The notes below the pieces were generated by a model. It searched no databases and was not told where the DNA came from. It was given only the letters and a program-made list of their open reading frames with translations. A stretch of 18,749 nt of DNA, taken from positions 1 to 18,749 of the forward strand of contig JANNOG010000085.1 of assembly GCA_031398915.1 (NCBI GenBank), in the 5' to 3' direction. The DNA is from JANNOG01 sp031398915 (GTDB taxonomy: Bacteria > Actinomycetota > Actinomycetes > Actinomycetales > JBBAYJ01). Below are positions 1-7,121 of the stretch, in pieces. The position numbers and the translations under genes were made by a program. Positions within the stretch are counted from its first letter, which is position 1. The number at the start of each line of letters is the position of its first letter.

Positions 1-617
1 CGAGCGGCGGCCAGGCAGACGTCGAGGCAACCGAGAGGATCGGGATCCAGGTGCGGGCAACCGCCGGCCACGTCGGCACCCATCGCCAGGGCGGCACGCA
101 GCAGGTCCGCGTTGGCGCGACCGGCCTCCCCCGCCGTAGGCGTCGCGGTCAGGGCCACCACCTGGATGGTCATGACGTCACGTAACGAGTCTCTGACCGC
201 GATCAACGCCTCGACGTGCCGCAACCCGGTGGCCACCCCGACGTCGGCGTGCGTGCGTAGCGCGGTTGCGCCATGGGCCAGCGCGGTCAGGGCAGCCTGG
301 CGACCGCGGGCCACCAGGTCTGCGTGGGTGATGCTGGGAACGGCGGCCATCATCGCCGTGATCGCACCGGCGAGGTCGCTGCTGGCGTTGACCACCCGCT
401 GGCCGAGCAGGGCCTTGTCCAGGTGGGCGTGCGGTTCGGCCGGGGCGGGTAGCAGCAGGTAGCCACTCAGGTCAAGACGGTCACCGTCACCCGGCTGGGC
501 AGCGGGTGTCACGCTCGCCGTGACCGTCGTTATCGCGGCGATCGTGCCCGCCACGGGGTCGAGCGTGACGTCCGCCAGCTCTCCGTCGGGCAGGCGCACT
601 CCGGCCAGAACCGTCAC
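1..617 (-). CDS. Cytosine-deaminase-like amidohydrolase (3' end outside window)
   Basis: I translated 205 codons without a stop from a GTG at 617 that overlaps the previous stop as GTGA; the gene runs out of the left edge. The visible part has the amidohydrolase N-terminal layout: a small beta domain, then PHAHLDK at about residues 62-68 (HxH metal-binding pair), then LRTHADV and GADVAGGCPH. These match the corresponding stretches of CodA-type cytosine deaminases and related aminohydrolases. The remaining metal ligands (a later His and the catalytic Asp) would lie outside the window. The family hydrolyses C-N bonds in cyclic or amide substrates and is cytosolic. Residues around ALTATPTAG differ from the AFPQ-like stretch of true cytosine deaminases, so the substrate may not be cytosine. 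It is co-transcribed with a folate-enzyme homologue, suggesting a pterin-, pyrimidine- or formamide-like substrate, but that is inference. Confidence 0.85.
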   Translation of the reverse strand, partial: MTVLAGVRLPDGELADVTLDPVAGTIAAITTVTASVTPAAQPGDGDRLDLSGYLLLPAPAEPHAHLDKALLGQRVVNASSDLAGAITAMMAAVPSITHADLVARGRQAALTALAHGATALRTHADVGVATGLRHVEALIAVRDSLRDVMTIQVVALTATPTAGEAGRANADLLRAALAMGADVAGGCPHLDPDPLGCLDVCLAAA

Positions 618-1606
618 CGCAGCTCCTTGGCGATCGTCGCCATCGCCTCCGTCACGCGTTGCGGGCCCGCCCCCCCGGCGCCACCGGACAGGTTGACTCC
701 GCGAACCCCCGCGACACCGAGGAGGTCGATCGCCAGATCAACGGCCGAGCGTACCCCGGCCCGCCACGGGTCGCGGGCCTCGAGGATGTCGTCGAGGTAT
801 CGGGGCGGCAATTCCAGTCCGGTGAAGGAACGCAGCACAGCGGCCGAGGTGGCGTCGACGACGACCGGAACGCACGCGACATAGGGGAAGCGAGGCCTGA
901 GGTCGGCCGCCGCCACGAATGCGGCCACCGCGGCCGCGCCGGAGGTGTGGTTGACGAAACAGGCGCCCGCCCCGGCTCGCACCTTCTCGGCAAGGCGGGC
1001 CGGGCGCGTCTGGACCGGGGGGGCGGTGGGGTTCTCGGCCACCGAGGTCGGTAATCCGGATGCCGCGACCAGGGCGACGAGGCGGGTCGAGTCCAGATCG
1101 AACACCGGCTGGGCGTCCGGGCGACCCCCCTGGCTGGTGTGGTCACCGGTGACGCAGTGCACCCCGGCCACGCCGACCTCGGCCAGTCCCGCGATCTCGC
1201 CTTCGAGGGCGACTCGGTTGCGGTCGCGGCAGTTGAGCCCGGCCCACACCCGCACCCCCTGTGACTGCACCCACTCCGCTCGCAGCGCGGGTGGAAACTG
1301 CACCCGCTCGCCGCCGTGATCACCCAGCAGGACCGCGTCGACCACCCCGGCCAGCCCCGCTGCGCAGTCGCGCAGCGATTGCCGGTCGAGGGCGACGGCC
1401 GGGAGGTCGGCGATGACCACGGGATGCCGCATCCCTGCGAACGCGTCAGCCGGCTCGGGTGCGACGGCGTCCGCCGGCCATCGCGGCAGGGGCAGGGCCG
1501 TGAAGCAGCACGCCCCGATGCCCGTCTCACAGCTTCCATCAGGCGCGACTCCGCCACACGGCCCGAAGACCATGTGCTTCGGGCAGGCCGGCGCGGTCGA
1601 GGTCAC
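614..1606 (-). CDS. Methylenetetrahydrofolate reductase-like protein with N-terminal Cys motif
   Basis: This 330-residue protein starts at a GTG overlapping the upstream stop as GTGA. Residues 8-19 read CPKHMVFGPCGG, followed by Cys at 26, 33 and 34; this resembles the cysteine-rich MTHFR_C domain (as in MetV), which normally lies apart from or after the barrel. From about residue 60 it is an MTHFR-type TIM barrel: NCRDRN at 125-130 matches the conserved (T)CRDRN of MetF, and CVTGDH at 151-156 matches the GD-containing flavin/folate region. The family interconverts 5,10-methylene- and 5-methyl-tetrahydrofolate in the cytosol; some mycobacterial members are reported to work without bound flavin. 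Its neighbours are a luciferase-like flavin oxidoreductase upstream and an amidohydrolase downstream, both overlapping by 4 bp. It may be the housekeeping MTHFR of this organism or a specialised enzyme; context favours the latter weakly. Confidence 0.85.
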   Translation of the reverse strand: MTSTAPACPKHMVFGPCGGVAPDGSCETGIGACCFTALPLPRWPADAVAPEPADAFAGMRHPVVIADLPAVALDRQSLRDCAAGLAGVVDAVLLGDHGGERVQFPPALRAEWVQSQGVRVWAGLNCRDRNRVALEGEIAGLAEVGVAGVHCVTGDHTSQGGRPDAQPVFDLDSTRLVALVAASGLPTSVAENPTAPPVQTRPARLAEKVRAGAGACFVNHTSGAAAVAAFVAAADLRPRFPYVACVPVVVDATSAAVLRSFTGLELPPRYLDDILEARDPWRAGVRSAVDLAIDLLGVAGVRGVNLSGGAGGAGPQRVTEAMATIAKELR

Positions 1607-2769
1607 GGCCCCGTGAGGGTGATGCCGAGGCGCGGCATGACCTCACCGGCGATGAGGTGGAGCTGCTCGTCCAGTTGCTCACGCGTCAGCCCGGGAAGAT
1701 CCGGGAACAGCACGAGGTGCTCCAAGTCGAGGAGGTCGCGGTACATGCCGAGGGTGTCCACCACGTCGTCGATCGATCCGATGGCCATGACCTGCAGACT
1801 CATCGACTCTTCGAGGCTCGGTCGGTACGTGAACGGCTTGGGTAGCCCGTCGGGTCCGACATAGCCGCGGAACCGGCCGTACGGAGCGAGGAACCGGCAG
1901 AACTCGTCGTGCCCGTCCCGTCCGGACGCCATCGCCGCCTCTCGCGTGGGTTGGACGTGGATGTGGATGTTGAGCGCCCGGTCCTGGCCGGGGCGCAGCT
2001 CACGTCCGTGATCGGCGGCGACGGACCCGTAGCCGTCCCACAGCTGCTTAGTGGCACCCGGCGACGCCAGGGCGACCACACCCCGGTAGCCCTGGCGCGC
2101 TGCGTAGTCGACGGTCCGCCCCGGGCTGATCGGCATGTGGACCGGGATGGGCCGGGTCGGACGAGGGATCAGGGTGAGGTCGGTGACCGTGCTGCCGCGG
2201 TCCGGAATGCCGGGTGGGGGGAACGTGAAGTGCTTGCCCGAATACGAGAACCGCTCGTTCGCCCATGCCGTGGTGATGACCTCCATGGCCTCGGCGAAGA
2301 GCTCTCGGTTGAGGTCGTCGGCCAACCGGCTCATCTCGTTGTCGCCCGAGGCGACCACGCTGCCCAGGGACTGCGCCTCGCGGGGAACGGTGCCGCGACC
2401 GACCCCGAACTCCATCCGCCCGCCGGTCAGCACGTCGGCCATGGCGAAGTCCTCGGCGAGGCGCAGCGGGTGCCACTGCGGGACGACGTTGAACATCTGC
2501 CCGAAGTGCAACCGTTCGGTGCGTCCGGCCAGGTGGACCCCGAACTGGATGAGGTTGGGGACGACCTCGTAGCCCTCGTACTGGAAGTGGTGCTCGGTCA
2601 GCCACATCGTGTGGAACCCGAGACGATCCGCGGTGCCTGCCCAGTGGACCAGGTTGGCGTATCCGGCCAGCACGTCGTCGTTTCCGTAGCGCCGGTCGGT
2701 GGGATGCGGACCGTGCATTCCGGCGTCGGTCATGGGGACCCCGCCGTAGTAATGAACGTCGACCCGCAT
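1603..2769 (-). CDS. LLM-class flavin-dependent oxidoreductase
   Basis: This 388-residue protein belongs to the bacterial luciferase-like monooxygenase superfamily (FMN or F420 TIM barrel). Visible family features are an N-terminal barrel strand (MRVDVHYY), WAGTADRLGFHTMWLTEHHF at about residues 43-62 (the EHH signature), the GRMEFGVGRGT stretch, and a C-terminal VMAIGSIDDVVDTL segment typical of the group. Members oxidise or reduce small organic substrates in the cytosol with reduced flavin or F420; the sequence does not tell me which. The ATG start has a purine-rich GGGAGAG-type site about 6 bp upstream. It is the first gene of a three-gene operon, and its stop overlaps the MTHFR-like start. 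A 110-bp gap with inverted repeats separates it from aspS, so this is the likely place of the operon promoter. Confidence 0.9.
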   Translation of the reverse strand: MRVDVHYYGGVPMTDAGMHGPHPTDRRYGNDDVLAGYANLVHWAGTADRLGFHTMWLTEHHFQYEGYEVVPNLIQFGVHLAGRTERLHFGQMFNVVPQWHPLRLAEDFAMADVLTGGRMEFGVGRGTVPREAQSLGSVVASGDNEMSRLADDLNRELFAEAMEVITTAWANERFSYSGKHFTFPPPGIPDRGSTVTDLTLIPRPTRPIPVHMPISPGRTVDYAARQGYRGVVALASPGATKQLWDGYGSVAADHGRELRPGQDRALNIHIHVQPTREAAMASGRDGHDEFCRFLAPYGRFRGYVGPDGLPKPFTYRPSLEESMSLQVMAIGSIDDVVDTLGMYRDLLDLEHLVLFPDLPGLTREQLDEQLHLIAGEVMPRLGITLTGP

Positions 2770-2789
2770 CCCGCTCTCCCGCTCTCCCT

Positions 2790-2806
2790 CACCGGCAGCG
2801 CCGGTG
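2790..2806. promoter_or_regulatory. Perfect inverted repeat upstream of the LLM operon
   Basis: CACCGGC, a 3-bp loop and GCCGGTG form a perfect 7-bp-arm palindrome about 20 bp upstream of the oxidoreductase ATG. There is no T-run on either side, so an intrinsic terminator is unlikely. It could be an operator for the three-gene operon or a leader hairpin. Short GC palindromes arise easily at this base composition, so confidence is low. Confidence 0.3.
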
Positions 2807-2850
2807 CTTCAGTGTGCGATGGGGCTGTTTCCAGCGGGTGACGACGGTGT

Positions 2851-2865
2851 CGCCATCGCATGGCG
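2851..2865 (-). terminator. Short hairpin just after aspS, possible weak terminator
   Basis: CGCCAT, a 3-base loop and ATGGCG form a perfect 6-bp stem starting 15 bp beyond the aspS stop codon. It lacks a T-tract. Such I-shaped hairpins are often proposed as terminators in actinobacteria, and its position fits the end of the aspS transcript. The short stem makes this tentative. Confidence 0.3.
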
Positions 2866-2879
2866 CGGACGGCGGACGC

Positions 2880-4694
2880 TCAGGCGGTGACCACCGACTC
2901 GGCTTTGGCAGGTGGCGCCGACCTGGCGTCGACGCCGGCCTCACGGCGTTGCTTGAGGGTGATGGGTGCCGGTGCGCCGGTCAGCGGGTCGTAGCCGCCG
3001 CCGGACTTGGGGAAGGCGATGACGTCGCGTAGCGACGCCGCCCCCGCCAACAGCATGACCACGCGGTCCCAGCCGAACGCCAGGCCGCCGTGGGGCGGAG
3101 CGCCGAACCGGAAGGCGTCCAGCAGGAACCCGAACTTCTCGCGAGCCTGCTCCGAGCTGATGCCCATCAACCGGAAGACCCGCTCCTGGACGTCGCGGCG
3201 GTGGATACGAATGGACCCGCCACCGATCTCGTTCCCGTTGCACACGATGTCGTAGGCGTAGGCCAGCGCCGAGGCGGGGTCCGTGTCGAAGGTGTCGGCG
3301 AAATCGGCCTTGGGTGAGGTGAAGGCGTGATGGACGGCAGTCCACTCGCCGTCACCCAGTGCGACGTCGTCACTGTCGGCGGCCGATTCGAACATCGGCG
3401 CGTCGACCACCCACACGAACGACCACGCCGTACCGCCCGCGGCAGCGTCGGCGGCAGCGATGATCCCCGACCGCTCGGCGATCTCGATCCGGGCGGCACC
3501 GAGCAACGATCGAGCGGCAGCGGGCGAGCCGGCGGCAAAGAACACGCAGTCACCCGGTCCGGCACCGACGTGCGCCGCCACGCCGGCGCGCTCGACCTCG
3601 GAGAGGTTCTTGGCGACCGGACCCGACAGTTCGCCGTCATCGCCCACGAGAACGTACGCGAGTCCCCGCGCGCCCCGCTGCTTCGCCCACTCCTGCCAGG
3701 CATCGAGGGTCTTCCGTGGCTGAGCCGCGCCCCCGGCCATGACCACGGCGCCGACGTAGGGGGCCTGGAACACCCGGAAGGGGGTGTCGGCGAAGTAGGA
3801 CGTGCAGTCGACGAGTTCGAGGCCGAACCGCAGATCCGGTTTGTCGCTACCGAAGCGAGCCATCGCGTCCGCGTACGTCATGCGCGGGATCGGAGTCACC
3901 ACCTCGTGACCGATGAGCCGCCACAACTCCACGACCAGTTCCTCACCCAACGAGATGACGTCGTCCTCGGTGACGAAGCTCATCTCGAGGTCGAGCTGCG
4001 TGAATTCGGGCTGTCGGTCCGCCCTGAAGTCCTCGTCGCGATAACACCGGGCGATCTGGTAGTACCTCTCCATCCCGGCCACCATCAGCAATTGCTTGAA
4101 CAGCTGGGGACTCTGCGGCAAGGCGTACCAGGAACCGGGGGCCAGCCTGGCGGGCACCACGAAGTCGCGAGCGCCCTCGGGGGTCGAACGGGTCAGCGTC
4201 GGTGTCTCCACCTCGACGAACCCGCGCCCGTGGAGCAGGTCGCGCGCGACCCGGTTGACCTCGCTGCGCAACCGCATGGCCGCCGCCGGTGCCGTCCGTC
4301 GCAGGTCGAGGTAGCGATAACGCAGCCGGGTCTCCTCACCGACGTCGCTGTGGTCGTCGAGTTGGAACGGCAGGGGCTCCGCCTCGCTGAGTACCTCCAG
4401 CGACGTGACGTCCACCTCGACTGCCCCGGTGGCCAGGTTCGGGTTCTCGCTGCCGGCGGGTCGCGCCCGGACCGTCCCGGAGACCCGCAGGCAGTACTCG
4501 GCCCGAATGTCGTGCGCGGGTGAGGTGTCCAGGACCTCGTCTCGGATGACCACCTGGACGATGCCCGAGGCGTCTCGCAGGTCGAGGAACGCCACTCCCC
4601 CGTGGTCGCGGCGGCGCGCGACCCACCCGCAGAGAGTGACGACGAGGTCCAGGTCGGTCGGTGTCAGGGTGCCGGCGTCACGACTGCGGAGCAC
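2880..4694 (-). CDS. aspS: Aspartyl-tRNA synthetase, probably non-discriminating
   Basis: This 604-residue class IIb synthetase attaches aspartate to tRNA in the cytosol, and to tRNA-Asn as well if non-discriminating. The N-terminal anticodon-binding OB fold has CGWVARRRDHGG at residues 22-33. Motif 2 includes RCYRDEDFRADRQPEF at about 216-231, the bacterial GAD insertion follows, and motif 3 includes GLAFGWDR near 537-544. I chose the GTG at 4694, which is preceded by AAAGGA with a 5-bp gap and gives the usual family N-terminus (LRSRDAGTL). A longer in-frame extension to 5015 would run through the Nudix gene and looks non-coding. Its start lies 17 bp inside the 3' end of the Nudix gene, implying coupled translation. 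His31, and Gly81 in the facing loop, are the residue types I recall from relaxed-specificity bacterial AspRS; the E. coli enzyme has Leu at the first position. Confidence 0.97.
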   Translation of the reverse strand: MLRSRDAGTLTPTDLDLVVTLCGWVARRRDHGGVAFLDLRDASGIVQVVIRDEVLDTSPAHDIRAEYCLRVSGTVRARPAGSENPNLATGAVEVDVTSLEVLSEAEPLPFQLDDHSDVGEETRLRYRYLDLRRTAPAAAMRLRSEVNRVARDLLHGRGFVEVETPTLTRSTPEGARDFVVPARLAPGSWYALPQSPQLFKQLLMVAGMERYYQIARCYRDEDFRADRQPEFTQLDLEMSFVTEDDVISLGEELVVELWRLIGHEVVTPIPRMTYADAMARFGSDKPDLRFGLELVDCTSYFADTPFRVFQAPYVGAVVMAGGAAQPRKTLDAWQEWAKQRGARGLAYVLVGDDGELSGPVAKNLSEVERAGVAAHVGAGPGDCVFFAAGSPAAARSLLGAARIEIAERSGIIAAADAAAGGTAWSFVWVVDAPMFESAADSDDVALGDGEWTAVHHAFTSPKADFADTFDTDPASALAYAYDIVCNGNEIGGGSIRIHRRDVQERVFRLMGISSEQAREKFGFLLDAFRFGAPPHGGLAFGWDRVVMLLAGAASLRDVIAFPKSGGGYDPLTGAPAPITLKQRREAGVDARSAPPAKAESVVTA

Positions 4695-5394
4695 GGACGT
4701 CCTTTCGGATGGTGGATGGACGGTCTGGCGGAACAGGGCGGGGCGTGGCTCGGCGATCCGGATGTTCCGGCCATGGCGTGTCCACGGGTCGCAGGGTCGA
4801 CCAGCCCACGGCGCGAGCGGCAGCTGCGGCCAGGACACCCAGCACAGCTCCTGCGTTGTGTAGGTGACCTGCCAGGACGGCGGCGACGACGTCGTCGAGG
4901 CCGAACCAGGCGATCTCGATCCCGGCTTCCTCCTCGGAACGGACGTGACGCTCGGCCTCGGGTACCGGCTGCACCTGACGGGCCAGGAAGATCCGTTGGG
5001 ACTCGTCCGAGCCACCGGGTGAGGGGACGTAGTCGATCAGCACGTCCAGTCGCCGCGCGACGACGTCGGCCTCTTCGGCGAGTTCGCGGGCGGCCGCGAC
5101 GGCCACGTCTTCGCCGGGTTCGTCCAGCAGCCCCGCCGGAAGCTCCCACAACCGCATCCGGACCGGATGGCGATACTGCCGGATCAGCAGGACCCTGTCC
5201 TGGTCGTCGATCGCCAGTACCGCCACGGAACCGGGGTGGCTGAGGTACTCCCGCCGCAGCATCGTCCCGTTGCCGAGGTCGACGTCTTCGGCGACGACGT
5301 CCCACTTGACGCCGGTGAAGACCGGTTCGACAGGTCCCGTCGTGGCGTATTCGGCGACGTCTCGCAGCTCGGATCCGTGCCTCACGTGGGTCAC
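4678..5394 (-). CDS. Nudix hydrolase, ADP-ribose pyrophosphatase family
   Basis: A 238-residue protein starting at a GTG that overlaps the pyrG stop (GTGA). The Nudix box lies at about residues 88-112: PAGLLDEPGE followed by ARELAEEAD, giving the acidic REL-EE metal site. There is one extra residue between the leading Gly and the first Glu, a spacing I recall as common in actinobacterial ADP-ribose pyrophosphatases. QYRHPVRMRLWELPAG just before the box is typical of the subfamily. These enzymes cleave ADP-ribose to AMP and ribose-5-phosphate in the cytosol with Mg2+. It occupies the position of M. tuberculosis Rv1700 directly after pyrG. The open frame continues upstream to 5691 inside pyrG, but that part has no family similarity. 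An alternative GTG start lies three codons further in, at 5385. Confidence 0.93.
   Translation of the reverse strand: MTHVRHGSELRDVAEYATTGPVEPVFTGVKWDVVAEDVDLGNGTMLRREYLSHPGSVAVLAIDDQDRVLLIRQYRHPVRMRLWELPAGLLDEPGEDVAVAAARELAEEADVVARRLDVLIDYVPSPGGSDESQRIFLARQVQPVPEAERHVRSEEEAGIEIAWFGLDDVVAAVLAGHLHNAGAVLGVLAAAAARAVGWSTLRPVDTPWPEHPDRRATPRPVPPDRPSTIRKDVRAPQS
4700..4705 (-). promoter_or_regulatory. Ribosome binding site that fixes the aspS start
   Basis: Read on the minus strand, AAAGGA lies 5 bases before the GTG at 4694. It is inside the coding region of the Nudix gene. It supports the short aspS start over the extended frame. Confidence 0.7.
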
Positions 5395-7091
5395 GATCCC
5401 ACGGCGACGCTCGCCGCAGCGGCGTCCGTCAGATCGAGGCGACCGGCTGCCTGCTCGTCGAGGGCCGCCCGGACCAAACCTGCGAACAACGGATGCGCCC
5501 GGGTGGGCCGGGACTTGAACTCGGGGTGCGCCTGGGTGCCGACGTAGAACGGGTGGACCTCGGGCGGTAGTTCGACGAACTCGACGAGGGCTCGATCCGG
5601 GCTGACCCCGCTGAGCACCAGACCAGCCGATTCGAGGCGGTCGCGGTAGGCGTTGTTGACCTCGTAGCGATGACGGTGACGTTCCTCGCACCGGGTCCGC
5701 TGGTACAGACCGGCGACGACGCTTCCCTCCGCCAGGACCGCCGCATACGACCCCAGGCGCATGGTGCCCCCCAGATCCCCGTCTCCATCGACGATGCTGC
5801 GCTGCTCGCTCATGGTCGCGATGACCGGATGGTCGGTGGTCGGATCGAACTCGCTACTGCTGGCCCCGGCGAAGCCGGCCACGTGTCGGGCGAACTCGAT
5901 CACCATGCATTGCAGGCCCAGGCACAGGCCCAAGGCCGGGACGCGGTTCACCCGAGCCCAGTGCAGGGCGCCGATCTTGCCCTCGATGCCACGTATCCCG
6001 AACCCGCCCGGTACGCATATCGCGTCGACGCCGCCGAGGGATCGAATCGCGCCTTCCGCGGTCTCGCAGTCGTCGGAGGCCACCCACCGGATCCGGACAC
6101 TGGCGTCGTGGGCGATACCGCCGGCACGCACTGCCTCGATGACCGACAGGTAGGCATCCGGCAACGTGACGTACTTGCCGACCACGGCGATCTCGATGTC
6201 GTCGGTGGGGAGGTGGACCCGGCGCATCAGGTGGTCCCACTGTGACCAGTCGACGTCGCGGAAAGGCAACCCGAGGCGGCGGACCACGATGGCGTCGAGA
6301 CCTTCGCCGTGCAGCACCTTGGGGATGTCGTAGATCGATGGGGCGTCGACGGCCGCCACCACCGCTTCGAGGGGTACGTCGCACGAGTTCGAGATCTTCT
6401 GCTTCACCGACGGGGGGATCTCGCGGTCGGCCCGGCACACGATGGCGTCCGGTTGGATGCCGATACTGCGCAACGCTGCCACCGAGTGCTGCGTGGGCTT
6501 GGTCTTCAACTCGCCGCTGGGGGCGATGAACGGGACCAGCGAGACATGGACGAACAGGACGCTGTCACGGCCGACGTCCTGACGGACCTGTCGCGCCGCC
6601 TCCAAGAACGGGAGGGATTCGATATCGCCTACCGTGCCACCGATCTCGGTGATGATTACGTCGACGCCACGACCTGCTTTGGCGCGCATCCGCGACTTGA
6701 TCTCGTCGGTGATATGCGGGATGACCTGGACCGTGTCACCCAGGTATTCGCCCCGCCGCTCTTTCGCGATGACCGCCGAGTAGACCTGACCGGTCGTGAC
6801 GTTCGCCGTCGCGTCGAGGTCGATATCGAGGAACCGCTCGTAGTGGCCGATGTCCAGGTCCGTCTCGGCGCCGTCCTCGGTGACGTAGACCTCGCCGTGC
6901 TGGAAGGGATTCATCGTGCCCGGATCGACGTTGAGGTACGGATCCAACTTCTGCATGACGACTCTGATGCCGCGCGCCCGCAAGAGGTGACCCAGACTGG
7001 ATGCGGTCAATCCCTTACCGAGCGAGGAGGCGACACCGCCGGTGACGAAAATCTGGTGGGTGACGTGCTGAGCTCCGCCTGGCCGATCCAT
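5391..7091 (-). CDS. pyrG: CTP synthase
   Basis: A 566-residue CTP synthase converting UTP, ATP and glutamine to CTP, the last step of de novo pyrimidine nucleotide synthesis. The synthase domain begins with FVTGGVASSLGKGLTASSLG (residues 15-34, P-loop) and includes GGTVGDIES near 151-159. The glutaminase domain has PGGFGIRGIEGK near 361-372, the nucleophile Cys390 in LGLCLGLQ, and the His522/Glu524 pair in HPEFKSRP. Length and motifs are complete. I used the ATG at 7091; a GTG directly before it (7094) would add one residue, and neither has a clear Shine-Dalgarno site. It lies 30 bp after the glycosyltransferase and overlaps the Nudix start by 4 bp. The gene sits at the Rv1699 position of the conserved block. 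Confidence 0.98.
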   Translation of the reverse strand: MDRPGGAQHVTHQIFVTGGVASSLGKGLTASSLGHLLRARGIRVVMQKLDPYLNVDPGTMNPFQHGEVYVTEDGAETDLDIGHYERFLDIDLDATANVTTGQVYSAVIAKERRGEYLGDTVQVIPHITDEIKSRMRAKAGRGVDVIITEIGGTVGDIESLPFLEAARQVRQDVGRDSVLFVHVSLVPFIAPSGELKTKPTQHSVAALRSIGIQPDAIVCRADREIPPSVKQKISNSCDVPLEAVVAAVDAPSIYDIPKVLHGEGLDAIVVRRLGLPFRDVDWSQWDHLMRRVHLPTDDIEIAVVGKYVTLPDAYLSVIEAVRAGGIAHDASVRIRWVASDDCETAEGAIRSLGGVDAICVPGGFGIRGIEGKIGALHWARVNRVPALGLCLGLQCMVIEFARHVAGFAGASSSEFDPTTDHPVIATMSEQRSIVDGDGDLGGTMRLGSYAAVLAEGSVVAGLYQRTRCEERHRHRYEVNNAYRDRLESAGLVLSGVSPDRALVEFVELPPEVHPFYVGTQAHPEFKSRPTRAHPLFAGLVRAALDEQAAGRLDLTDAAAASVAVGS

Positions 7092-7121
7092 CACGGACTT
7101 CGACGGTAGCAGGACTTGGGC

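Noticed and set aside
1909..2841. Long plus-strand open frame antisense to the LLM oxidoreductase
   Set aside because: High GC keeps antisense frames open; the product has no recognisable motif, and the minus strand encodes a clear family protein.
3327..4523. 398-codon plus-strand open frame antisense to aspS
   Set aside because: The minus strand encodes intact AspRS motifs across the region; the plus frame is Arg/Gly/His-rich low-complexity shadow.
5395..5691. N-terminal extension of the Nudix frame into pyrG
   Set aside because: Arg/Pro-rich sequence with no Nudix similarity; the GTG overlapping the pyrG stop gives a normal family length.
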